A stretch of DNA of 37,445 bases from Clostridia bacterium (lineage in GTDB: Bacteria > Bacillota > Clostridia > Oscillospirales > CAG-272). The notes under the pieces are model-generated. The model saw nothing but the letters and a program-made list of their open reading frames with translations. It had not been told where the DNA came from and made no database searches. The translations under genes and the position numbers were made by a program. Position 1 is the first letter of the stretch. Every line of letters begins with the position of its first letter. Location: the NCBI GenBank assembly GCA_017646745.1, contig JAGCLY010000077.1:1-37445 (forward strand), read 5' to 3'. Below, in pieces: positions 9,242-16,795 of the stretch.

Positions 9242-9391
9242 TCGTTTCAACTGAAAAAAGGCATATTCTGTTTTTTTCGACTGAGACGAAGCATTGATTA
9301 AAGCCCACAAATCAGCAATGCCTTATCGGAGCACCCCATAAAGCATTGCTGATCGATGGATTTGCCCACACTGCCGTGTGGCAGTGTAGGC
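9242..9391 (-). promoter_or_regulatory. Three stem-loops between oppA and oppB
   Basis: Three inverted repeats fill the 189-base oppA-oppB gap. On the minus transcript the order is: (i) 9391-9364, 8-bp stem ACACTGCC/GGCAGTGT with GTGT loop, extended by GCC/GGC; (ii) 9353-9311, 16-bp stem with one mismatch built on ATCAGCAATGC and an 11-base loop; (iii) 9289-9242, 19-base arms with about 14 matches around a 10-base loop. None has a proper T tail. Such hairpins after binding-protein genes commonly protect the upstream mRNA or reduce read-through, giving more binding protein than permease. That role is inferred. Confidence 0.6.
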
Positions 9392-9408
9392 TATATTGTT
9401 TTTACGGT

Positions 9409-12300
9409 TTACTTATAGTTAAGAATACCGCCGTCCTGCGCTGCTGCATATGCCAAGAAGTCAGCATCATCCATAGCGTAGGTGTAGTACTGGATACCAC
9501 CGCGGCCCATACCAACAACGTATTCCTCGGTCTTGTAGTTGATTCTCATACATCTGAGGGATGCAGAAGCGTCAGTCTGAACGGGGAAGATGTTGCTAAG
9601 GGTCATGATCTTGGTCTCGCAAGCTGCAAGGATCTTAACTCTTCTTGCTGCGGGATCGGAAGAACCTGCGGAGAGCTTAACGGTCTCTTCGGTTGCGTTA
9701 CCCTCTGCGTCAACTACGGTTGCAGTGATCTCATCGCCCTGGAGGCACTTGCTTACCCAGTCGTAAAGGCTTGCACGAAGAAGCTTACCGTCGATCTCGA
9801 TGTCAACCATAACGCTGTTCTTATTGGTGAAGGGGTCGTACTGAAGGCTGCCGGTGAAGCAATCCATCATCGAGTAAGGATCGAACTGAGCGCCACTGTA
9901 ACCAACACCGAAGAGGATATCAACCTTACCGGTACGGAGGTACTCACCGAATGTGGTAGAACCAAGAGTTGCGGACTGAACGAAGGAGAGGTGTCCCTCG
10001 AAGGGAGTACCCTCAACAGCCTTAGTCCAGCAAGCCATAAGGAACTCATAACCATTGTTGTAGTAAGCTGCCTCTGAGGGCTTACCGATTATGATCTGAA
10101 CCTCCCACTTACCGCTTGCGATAAGGTCAGCAGAGATCATACCTTCTGCAACAGCAGTTTCGTAAGCAGTGGCGAAGAGTGCCTTTGCACCCTCGGGGTC
10201 GTAACCGGTGATAGAAGCGATTGCATCGTCACGGGTTGCATACTCCTTGCCCTCGCCCCACTGATCTGCAAGGCCCCAGAATTCAAGGATAGCATCCTTA
10301 GCCTCATCCATAGCACGGTAGGTAAGACCAGACTCGGGGTCAGCAACGATGAATGCGGAAAGAAGACCCTTTGCAATACCGGATGTGGGAGAAAGGAGCA
10401 TATTGAACTCGGAACGGTCAAGCGAGTAGGAAAGTGCCTGACGGAACTTATCGATAGAAAGAACAGTCTTAATAACTGTGTTACCCTGAGTTACGGGAGT
10501 AGCAAGTGCCTGGTTGGTTTCAAGAGTCTTGAAATCGGGGTTCATTGCAAGATACCAGGTAGACTCACTGTCGTTGAAATATGTGTAATCGGAAGCAAGG
10601 TAATCTTCCATATCCTCGGGCTGGAGACCGTAAGAATCAAGCTCGCCCTTAAGGAACATCTGAAGTCTGGTAGCTTCCTCGGTAACCTTTGTATAAACTA
10701 CGCGGTCGGTCTGATATGTGCCTGCCTTATAAGCGTCTGCACCGTAGCCATACCAGTTAAGGTTTCTTTCAAGAATGAGAGAAGCGCCCTCAACGTACTG
10801 GGTAAGCTTGTAAGGACCGAAGCCTACGTAAGTGTCAATGCTGGTACCGTAGGTGTTGTTGTAAACACCGTTTTCATAGGTGATAAGGCTCTCATAGAGA
10901 GGAGCGTATACAAGGAAGAAGCTTGTGCAAAGCTCGTAACGGAGATAGAAGTTATCTTCCATGGGGTTCTTAAGAACGATAACGATCGCGTTCTCGTCAG
11001 CATCCTTGAAGAAACCAACGTTTCCGTCATAATTGAGCTCATCGAACATCTTACCAAGGAAAGCCATTTCCTCGAACTCAATGTAAGCGTAGTCACCAGC
11101 ACTTGCTGCGTATTCTTCAACATTTGCAGCGCCGTGAAGCTGAGCAATCAAATTCTGAACATTAAGAAGAGTTGCATCGGTGAGCTTAACCCAACCGTTT
11201 TCGTCAGCTGCTTCTGCGAGTGCAGCCGCATCGGGATTAGTAATTACATACTCAAAGTCAACTTCCTTATCGTTGTAAATGTAGAGAGTCTTGTCAGCAT
11301 TAAGACCAACCTCGATTGCATTACCCTGCATATCGTAGAAGTCCCACTTGTCTTCAGCATTTTTCACAGTGCTTCTCCAACCCATCTGCTCGCCACTGTC
11401 AATGTAGACAAGCTTGAGGTACTTACCAAGTTCCCAACCCTCAACGGTGTTGTCCTCGGTGTTGGTAACCTGAGCACTGAAGTATGCATCGATGTAATCG
11501 TAAAGACCGTTAGAGCCCCAGTTACCGCCATTGTTAAGGTCGATAACGATATCAAGACCCTTTGCCTGAAGGATACCATCAGCAGTCTTGGTAAAGTCTG
11601 CGGGCATTACGTACTCGTCGTCACCGTAGCTAGCGGAAACGAATTCGGAAAGACCGTAGCTGTTCTGCTTTACGTATTCCTCAGCGTTGTGAATCTTAAC
11701 CTGACCGCTCTTATAAACGTTGTCAGCTCTGAAGTTCGCAGCCTTGGGATTAAGAAGAAGCTTCATAGAATCAACGAAGGACTGTGCATTAAGAGTCGCA
11801 CCGTTGTCAAACTTAAGGTCATCACGAAGAATGATCTTGTACGCCTTGTTCTCGTCACCTGCAGAGATGCCGTACTGACCAATATACTCAGAAGTTACGT
11901 CAATGGGATAATCCTTCGCCATAGAGGGAACGATTACGTATCCGCTGAAATCGTCGTTGTAATCGAATGTATAAAGTGCATCACTCGAATAATCAAGAAC
12001 GTATGTGGAAGAAGCGGACTGGTAGGTATGGAGGTTCCAGGAATCGGGAAGATCCGAGGGACCCATACGATAAGAATATGTCTTACCGTCGTCTACGTAA
12101 CCTGTGGGGGTATTGTCGCCGCCGGGACCGGGCTTATTCTCCTTACCGTCATCAAAATCTGCGTTGCACTTGTCGCACTTAAGGTCATCGTTGGCGTCAA
12201 TGTGACCGTCGCACTTCTTTTTGAAGAGACCACAGGATGCAAGCATTGTGAAGCACATTACTGCTACAAGCAGGAGTGCAATAATCTTTGTACTTTTCAT
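9409..12300 (-). CDS. oppA: Oligopeptide-binding lipoprotein OppA (SBP family 5), oversized
   Basis: 963 residues. The lipoprotein signal ends in LASC (Cys23), so the mature protein should be lipid-anchored outside the membrane and deliver peptides to OppBC. SBP_bac_5 features: opening YRMGPSDLPDSWNLHTY, KIILRDDLKFDNGATLNAQ, and FRQALSYSLDRSEF. Usual family length is 500-650, so 300 or more residues are extra, mostly acidic and Tyr/Asp-rich. Directly after the lipobox comes CxxH-x8-CxxC (Cys30, His33, Cys42, Cys45) within CDGHIDANDDLKCDKC, a motif seen at envelope-protein N-termini in Clostridia that may bind metal. Start: ATG at 12300 with AGAAAGGA upstream. First gene of the operon, with a perfect promoter and a long leader. 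Confidence 0.92.
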   Translation of the reverse strand: MKSTKIIALLLVAVMCFTMLASCGLFKKKCDGHIDANDDLKCDKCNADFDDGKENKPGPGGDNTPTGYVDDGKTYSYRMGPSDLPDSWNLHTYQSASSTYVLDYSSDALYTFDYNDDFSGYVIVPSMAKDYPIDVTSEYIGQYGISAGDENKAYKIILRDDLKFDNGATLNAQSFVDSMKLLLNPKAANFRADNVYKSGQVKIHNAEEYVKQNSYGLSEFVSASYGDDEYVMPADFTKTADGILQAKGLDIVIDLNNGGNWGSNGLYDYIDAYFSAQVTNTEDNTVEGWELGKYLKLVYIDSGEQMGWRSTVKNAEDKWDFYDMQGNAIEVGLNADKTLYIYNDKEVDFEYVITNPDAAALAEAADENGWVKLTDATLLNVQNLIAQLHGAANVEEYAASAGDYAYIEFEEMAFLGKMFDELNYDGNVGFFKDADENAIVIVLKNPMEDNFYLRYELCTSFFLVYAPLYESLITYENGVYNNTYGTSIDTYVGFGPYKLTQYVEGASLILERNLNWYGYGADAYKAGTYQTDRVVYTKVTEEATRLQMFLKGELDSYGLQPEDMEDYLASDYTYFNDSESTWYLAMNPDFKTLETNQALATPVTQGNTVIKTVLSIDKFRQALSYSLDRSEFNMLLSPTSGIAKGLLSAFIVADPESGLTYRAMDEAKDAILEFWGLADQWGEGKEYATRDDAIASITGYDPEGAKALFATAYETAVAEGMISADLIASGKWEVQIIIGKPSEAAYYNNGYEFLMACWTKAVEGTPFEGHLSFVQSATLGSTTFGEYLRTGKVDILFGVGYSGAQFDPYSMMDCFTGSLQYDPFTNKNSVMVDIEIDGKLLRASLYDWVSKCLQGDEITATVVDAEGNATEETVKLSAGSSDPAARRVKILAACETKIMTLSNIFPVQTDASASLRCMRINYKTEEYVVGMGRGGIQYYTYAMDDADFLAYAAAQDGGILNYK

Positions 12301-12523
12301 GATAAAAAGTCCTTTCTGAAAAATTTTTTATATTAGACTACGTCAGACCGGAAGATCTAACATATAGCAAATATACTAAAATAAACTAAATATTTATTAA
12401 AACGCATTTTGCACCGAGCAGAAGTGTCAAGCCTCATGCCTTAGGTGCAATGAATAAATATCTTCTGTCTTGCGAAAATGAAATTGATGTGCCTATTATA
12501 CAACATCTTTTTTCGTTTGTCAA
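12301..12523 (-). promoter_or_regulatory. opp operon promoter and ~190-nt leader
   Basis: TTGACA (12523-12518), a 17-base spacer and TATAAT (12500-12495) form a perfect sigma-A promoter. Transcription should start near 12488, leaving a leader of almost 190 bases. In it TTGCACC and GGTGCAA (12409-12450 region) close a stem around about 28 bases. I see no T-box, no known riboswitch core and no terminator hairpin before the start codon. The length leaves room for post-transcriptional control. Confidence 0.8.
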
Positions 12524-12653
12524 CCCCTTTTTGAATATTTTTTTCATTTTTTGAAGAATTTTTTTATTTTTCCTTCATTTTACATCAAAAAAGAGGCATT
12601 TTTTGCAAGAATTTGACATCTTCCTTCATTTTTGACAGTTTTTGACGAATATT

Positions 12654-12804
12654 TATGCATTAATTATGCATCTTTTATGCATATTCAATGCATATTCATT
12701 TTTGTGCATTTTAACAACTTATCTACCCATAAAACAGGCCTTTTTCCCTTGAAAACACTGGACTTTTATGCATTTTAAACAACTAGGAGCGTTTTTTCAT
12801 GCAT
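12654..12804. repeat. ATGCAT-rich AT tract in a gene-free region
   Basis: The stretch 12524-13186 has no credible gene. It is strongly T-rich on the plus strand. Between 12654 and 12804 TGCAT occurs about seven times, most as the palindrome ATGCAT or TATGCAT. An 18-base string beginning TTTTTTGCAAGAATTTGA appears twice (near 12599 and 12859). A weak GCCT/AGGC stem flanked by A and T runs lies near 12919-12946. The region may be a regulator-binding or topological spacer upstream of opp, or simply decayed DNA. Confidence 0.4.
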
Positions 12805-13186
12805 TTTGACCCCCGGTGTGACACTTATTTTTGCTTTTGTGACAGTAATAATAATGACTTTTTTGCAAGAATTTGATGCAAGATAGAAAAAATCTGCTAT
12901 TTTTCTTATTTTTTTACAAAAACGGCCTCTGATAGGCGGATTTTTTCAAATCAGGCCCCTTCCCCACCGTCCAGTCAACCTGCCGAGCAATACTACCATT
13001 ATATTATTACGTCGCAGGCGTGCTATTATGTTACTGTATTTAAATTATATTGCGCACGCATGACGCACGCACGTTATTAATATATAAGGTAGATTTCACC
13101 TTTTTGCCTTCTAAAAAAACAAGCTTTTTTATTGCAAGGCATATTTTTTAAGCTTAAAAAGGACAATCCTCGCCGAAACAAACATT

Positions 13187-13233
13187 AAAAACGCAGAATT
13201 GGTACAAACAAGTGTATCCTTTTCTGCGTTTTT
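13187..13233. terminator. Bidirectional terminator-like hairpin, copy 1 of a dispersed repeat
   Basis: AAAAACGCAGAA (13187-13198) pairs with TTCTGCGTTTTT (13222-13233), giving a 12-bp stem with T tracts on both strands. It can end the minus-strand yyaL/small-protein unit, whose last stop is 57 bases upstream on that strand. A nearly identical 44-base sequence recurs at 18973-19016, including the loop, so it is a dispersed repeat and not only a local terminator. Confidence 0.75.
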
Positions 13234-13289
13234 TGGTTCAGGTGACGGAATTTAAATCCATTCCTCGCTCAACACCGAAACCTAATAGG

Positions 13290-13424
13290 TTAGTTTCCAC
13301 CGGGTCCATCCCTGCGTTCACGGGTGTCGGGAACATCAATCTTCCCCTTTATTTCACCTGGCTTGGTGAGTGGCTTTTGATTTTTGGTGGCTTGCTCTTT
13401 TTTTACATGCTCGTTTCTGGACAT
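13290..13424 (-). CDS. Conserved-looking 44-residue hydrophilic protein
   Basis: A short gene ends in a TAA at 13290. GGAAAGGAG lies eight bases before the ATG at 13424; an in-frame ATG two codons upstream is too close to the RBS. The product is highly charged, begins MSRNEHVKKEQ and ends DVPDTRERRDGPGGN, with no membrane segment or cysteine. Similar C-termini (acidic-Pro-Arg-DGPGG) occur in small unannotated proteins of Firmicutes as I remember them. It lies 37 bases after the yyaL-like gene and before a terminator, so the two are probably co-transcribed. Function unknown; likely disordered. Confidence 0.75.
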   Translation of the reverse strand: MSRNEHVKKEQATKNQKPLTKPGEIKGKIDVPDTRERRDGPGGN

Positions 13425-13461
13425 ATTCATTACTCCTTTCCACTATTCAGTTTTCACAGTT

Positions 13462-15402
13462 TCAAATCAATTCATTCAAGTCATTGGTTGGCGGCAGACA
13501 GCTATTGCCTCGGCATACATAATACGTGATCCTGTTATTTTTAAGCGGATATTCCTCTGTCGAATTTTGCAAAAGAAATACGATTGCATCATGTGGCAAA
13601 TCCAAAGGCAAGGTGCTTTTCTCCTCGTTATCGCTCATTACCACCGTTATTTTCATTGGCGGCTTGTTGCAGTCCAGAAGTGCTGTTAAAAACATAGCGT
13701 GGTTTGAGGGATACTGTGCTGCGCTTGTCCCGAGAAAATCAAGCTGTCGCTGTGCCTCAGCTTTATATTTATCCTCATCGGTAAGGAAGGACAAGCGAAC
13801 AAGATTATAAGCCATCAGAGAATTTCCGCTTGGAATTGCGCCGTCATAGATTTCTTTGGGACGCAGGATTAGCTTTTCATGATCTTTGCTGTATAAATAA
13901 AATCCGCCGGCAGTGTCGCCAAAATCTGTTATAACTTTATCGCATAATTTCTTTGCGAAATCAAAATATTCACGGTCCAGAGTGACACGGTACAGCGCCA
14001 TTTGCGCATAAATATATGCGGCATAATCGTCAAGAAATCCTCTTACACCACGCTTCTCCATATGAAAGCTAACGTAAAGGGTGTTGTTTTCGTAAAGATA
14101 ATTCCGTATAAACCCGTCGGCTCTTTTTGCAGCAGAAAGATATATTTCTTTCCGGCTCACAAGATACAGTTCGCACATAGCAGCAATCATCAAGCTGTTC
14201 CATGACGTTAAAATCTTTTCGTCACGGTGGAGAGAGTGCCGCTTTTTGCGATAATCATAAAGCATAGAGAAAAAAGGCTCAAACGTTTTATCGTTAGGAT
14301 CGCTTTTTAACAGATTCGGGATATTTCTTCCTTCAAAATTACCCGCTTCCGTAATATCAAAGTGACCGTTGAAGCGCTCACCGCTATCCTTTCCGAGCAC
14401 TTTTGTAATTTCGCTTGGAGTAAAGAGATAATATTTACCTTCCTCTCCTTCGCTGTCGGCATCCTGCGAGCTGTAAAATCCCCCTTTTGCAGAGGTCATA
14501 TCCCTAAGAATATAAGCCGCTGTTTTTTCTGCAACGTCAAGGTATATATCCTTTTTCGTTACTGTATACGCTTTGCAATAGGCAAGAATCAAAAGCGCAT
14601 TGTCATATAGCATTTTTTCAAAATGCGGAACAAGAAATTTCCGATCGGTAGAATAGCGGCAAAATCCAAATCCAATATGATCAAACATTCCGCCTCGATA
14701 CATCGAAAGCAGCGTGTGTTCTGCTATATGCAGACATGAGACACTCTTATAGCGCTTGTAGTAATCAAGCAAAAACAACAGATTGTGAGGCGCCGGGAAC
14801 TTTGGTGCACGTCCGAAACCGCCGTGCTTTTCATCATAGATTCGCTTGTATTGCGACACTGCCAAATCGGTTAAATCACTGTCGGAAATATTGGAAACAG
14901 CATCTGAGTTGTTTAAATAATTGATTACTTTATCCGAATCACTCAACAGTACCTCCCGCTCAGTGACCCATTTTTCGTGTATGGCGATTAATAGTTCACG
15001 AAAACCTATTCTACCGCCTCGCGAGGTTTTGGGAAAATATGTTCCGGCAAAAAATGGTTTTTGCTCGGCCGTCATAAAGATGCTTGTGGGCCAGCCACCG
15101 CTTCCGGTGAAGGCTTGACAGACCGCCATATAGACAGAGTCAATATCAGGACGCTCTTCCTTGTCTACCTTGATTGATATAAAATATTCGTTTAGTATTT
15201 TGGCGATTTCTTCATCCTCAAAGCTTTCGTGAGCGAGCACGTGGCACCAATGACACGCACTGTATCCGATGCTTAAAAAGATGGGCTTGTCTTCCTTTTT
15301 CGCACGCTCGAATGCTTCATTGCACCAAGGATACCAATCAACCGGATTGTCTTTGTGTTCGAGTAAATAGGGGCTTGTTTCATTTGATAATCTATTGCTC
15401 AT
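13462..15402 (-). CDS. yyaL: YyaL/SSP411-type thioredoxin-fold protein (DUF255) with glycosidase-like domain
   Basis: 646 residues. The N-terminus is diagnostic: [19 protein letters not shown], then a thioredoxin-like domain with [17 protein letters not shown] (Cys50-His-Trp-Cys53) and the conserved [10 protein letters not shown] and [11 protein letters not shown]. The remainder is an (alpha/alpha)6-barrel region like N-acylglucosamine epimerase-type glycosidases ([43 protein letters not shown]). The family (human SPATA20, B. subtilis YyaL) is widespread; its biochemical role is unsettled, perhaps redox. Cytoplasmic, no signal peptide. RBS CGGAGGTG precedes the ATG. Divergent from the manganese catalase gene and followed by a 44-residue gene. 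Confidence 0.93.
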   Translation of the reverse strand: MSNRLSNETSPYLLEHKDNPVDWYPWCNEAFERAKKEDKPIFLSIGYSACHWCHVLAHESFEDEEIAKILNEYFISIKVDKEERPDIDSVYMAVCQAFTGSGGWPTSIFMTAEQKPFFAGTYFPKTSRGGRIGFRELLIAIHEKWVTEREVLLSDSDKVINYLNNSDAVSNISDSDLTDLAVSQYKRIYDEKHGGFGRAPKFPAPHNLLFLLDYYKRYKSVSCLHIAEHTLLSMYRGGMFDHIGFGFCRYSTDRKFLVPHFEKMLYDNALLILAYCKAYTVTKKDIYLDVAEKTAAYILRDMTSAKGGFYSSQDADSEGEEGKYYLFTPSEITKVLGKDSGERFNGHFDITEAGNFEGRNIPNLLKSDPNDKTFEPFFSMLYDYRKKRHSLHRDEKILTSWNSLMIAAMCELYLVSRKEIYLSAAKRADGFIRNYLYENNTLYVSFHMEKRGVRGFLDDYAAYIYAQMALYRVTLDREYFDFAKKLCDKVITDFGDTAGGFYLYSKDHEKLILRPKEIYDGAIPSGNSLMAYNLVRLSFLTDEDKYKAEAQRQLDFLGTSAAQYPSNHAMFLTALLDCNKPPMKITVVMSDNEEKSTLPLDLPHDAIVFLLQNSTEEYPLKNNRITYYVCRGNSCLPPTNDLNELI

Positions 15403-15612
15403 ATATTCACCTCCGTTATCCTTTTTATTCTTGATACTGTCATAGGGATTTATACGGCAGATTCATAAAATATTATGACAAAACGGCAAAGAGATTGATA
15501 GTACTGTAACATACGGTGAAAGAATACGGCTGCTGCGTAAAGTAGGATGTATATTTTTATGTAAAAATAGGAATAATAGTTCAGAATCTATAAACGGAGG
15601 TCTATATTTGTT

Positions 15613-16275
15613 ATGTTTAAGCATGAAAAACAGTTATTTCATCCCGTAGAGGTCGAAAGAGCCAATCCACAGTATGCCGTTCTGCTTCAAGAACAACTTG
15701 GCGGCGGAAACGGTGAATTAAAAGCAGCAATGCAGTATATGTCCCAAAGCTTCAGAATTAAAGATCCCGAGATCAAGGATCTCTTTCTTGATATTGCTGC
15801 CGAGGAGCTTGGCCATATGGAAATGGTGGCGCAAACTATTAATCTATTAAACGGTCATGATGTGGATGCTACAAAGGTACAGGCGGGCGAAGTGCAGACG
15901 CACGTCTTGCTCGGATTAAACCCCGGACTTATCAATTCCTCAGGCTACTCATGGACGGCTGATTATGTTACAGTTACAGGCGATCTTTGTGCTGATCTTC
16001 TTTCCAATATTGCGTCTGAGCAGAGAGCTAAGGTCGTTTACGAATATCTCTACCGTCAGATAGAGGATAAGAAGGTTAGAGAAACGATTGACTTCTTGCT
16101 CAACCGTGAAGAGGCCCACAACCAAATGTTCCGCGATGCTTTCAATAAAGTGCAGGAAACAGGCTCCAATCGCGATTTTGGCACGACTAAAGCCGCAAAG
16201 ATGTATTTTTCTTTGTCAAATCCCGGCAACAACGCCTTTGCAACGGGTGAAACTCACGCTCCCACTTTTAAGTAA
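15613..16275 (+). CDS. Manganese (non-haem) catalase family protein, CotJC-like
   Basis: 220 residues of four-helix ferritin-like fold. Predicted dimanganese ligands are all present: Glu35 (GELKAAMQYM), Glu65 and His68 (EELGHME), Glu136 (SEQRAK) and His169 (REEAHNQMF). The reaction is disproportionation of hydrogen peroxide to water and oxygen. Length lies between spore-coat CotJC (about 190) and full manganese catalases (about 270-300); either a spore-coat or a vegetative role is possible, and no cotJA or cotJB is adjacent. CGGAGGT lies about a dozen bases before the ATG, a rather long spacing, but no better in-frame start exists. Single-gene unit ended by the terminator at 16303-16335. Confidence 0.92.
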   Translation: MFKHEKQLFHPVEVERANPQYAVLLQEQLGGGNGELKAAMQYMSQSFRIKDPEIKDLFLDIAAEELGHMEMVAQTINLLNGHDVDATKVQAGEVQTHVLLGLNPGLINSSGYSWTADYVTVTGDLCADLLSNIASEQRAKVVYEYLYRQIEDKKVRETIDFLLNREEAHNQMFRDAFNKVQETGSNRDFGTTKAAKMYFSLSNPGNNAFATGETHAPTFK

Positions 16276-16302
16276 TTTTTTAAAACAGCTTTTGCAATTA
16301 AT

Positions 16303-16335
16303 AAAAAAGTCGTATCAAAAAGATACGACTTTTTT
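16303..16335 (+). terminator. Terminator of the manganese catalase gene
   Basis: A 14-bp stem, AAAAAAGTCGTATC with its complement at 16322-16335, closes an AAAAA loop and ends in a T run, 27 bases after the stop codon. Confidence 0.92.
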
Positions 16336-16347
16336 GGTCTAGACGAT

Positions 16348-16410
16348 GTCGCGCATTAAGAAAACGCTTGATAACCGTTTTTAGCGCGAAGTTTGAAGGC
16401 TTGCCTGAGA
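16348..16410. repeat. Structured dispersed repeat, copy A
   Basis: About 63 bases closely match 37265-37325. Outer stem CGCGC/GCGCG (16350-16354 with 16384-16388) encloses inner stem AAAACG/CGTTTT (16361-16366 with 16376-16381). The shared 3' flank reads GAAGGCTTGCCTGAG. In copy B the outer stem is CGCTC/GAGCG, a compensated base-pair change. The rest of 16411-16795 holds no gene; it contains the repeat units at 16432-16515 and AT-rich sequence up to the lipoprotein RBS. Confidence 0.6.
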
Positions 16411-16431
16411 ACTGTCCCATTGTACCAAAGC

Positions 16432-16515
16432 AAAAAGTATACAAAATCCTAATGGGTACATTTTGAGGGGAATTGGTGCAAAATGAGGTCGATGGGTTCG
16501 ATTTTAACGATAGGC
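16432..16515. mobile_element. Degenerate ~20-bp repeat units resembling IS21-type end repeats
   Basis: Four successive units of about 20 bases: TACAAAATCCTAATGG, GTACATTTTGAGGGG, GTGCAAAATGAGG and GTTCGATTTTAACGATAGG. The same series in the same order is at 19036-19140. IS21-family ends carry multiple ~20-bp transposase-binding repeats, so a solo end or remnant is plausible. No istA or istB gene is in the window. Confidence 0.4.
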
Positions 16516-16795
16516 TGAATAATTTTATTTGAAGATTATTTCCTGTAGTTGCAGTGCGAAAAACAAAGCTATTAGCGGGATTTGTTGGATATATTAGGCA
16601 ACGGATGTAAGGCTTCGGGGAAGGTATGATTTTTAGTTTTCCACTCACTTTATTGAAAATTATATTGATTTTTGTTACTCCATATGTTAAAATGTTTAAA
16701 AAGATTAACAAAAGCCTTGCTAATTAATTTAGCTATATTTAATAATGTGTGTTTATTAACGTTTAAATATGAATTTTCATAAAAGGAGTGCACAT

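Noticed and set aside
11134..12336. Plus-strand 400-codon frame over oppA
   Set aside because: Antisense shadow of oppA, without RBS or domain; the minus frame has a lipoprotein signal and SBP motifs.
12301..12488. T-box or known riboswitch in the opp leader
   Set aside because: No T-box core, no recognisable riboswitch core and no terminator hairpin; only a TTGCACC/GGTGCAA stem was found.
15403..15612. Sporulation sigma-E promoter for the manganese catalase
   Set aside because: CATACGGT resembles a sigma-E -10, but no matching -35 lies at the right distance. No confident promoter could be assigned.
16298..16711. Minus-strand 137-codon frame
   Set aside because: It reads through the catalase terminator and the repeat elements, with no homology-like pattern or RBS.
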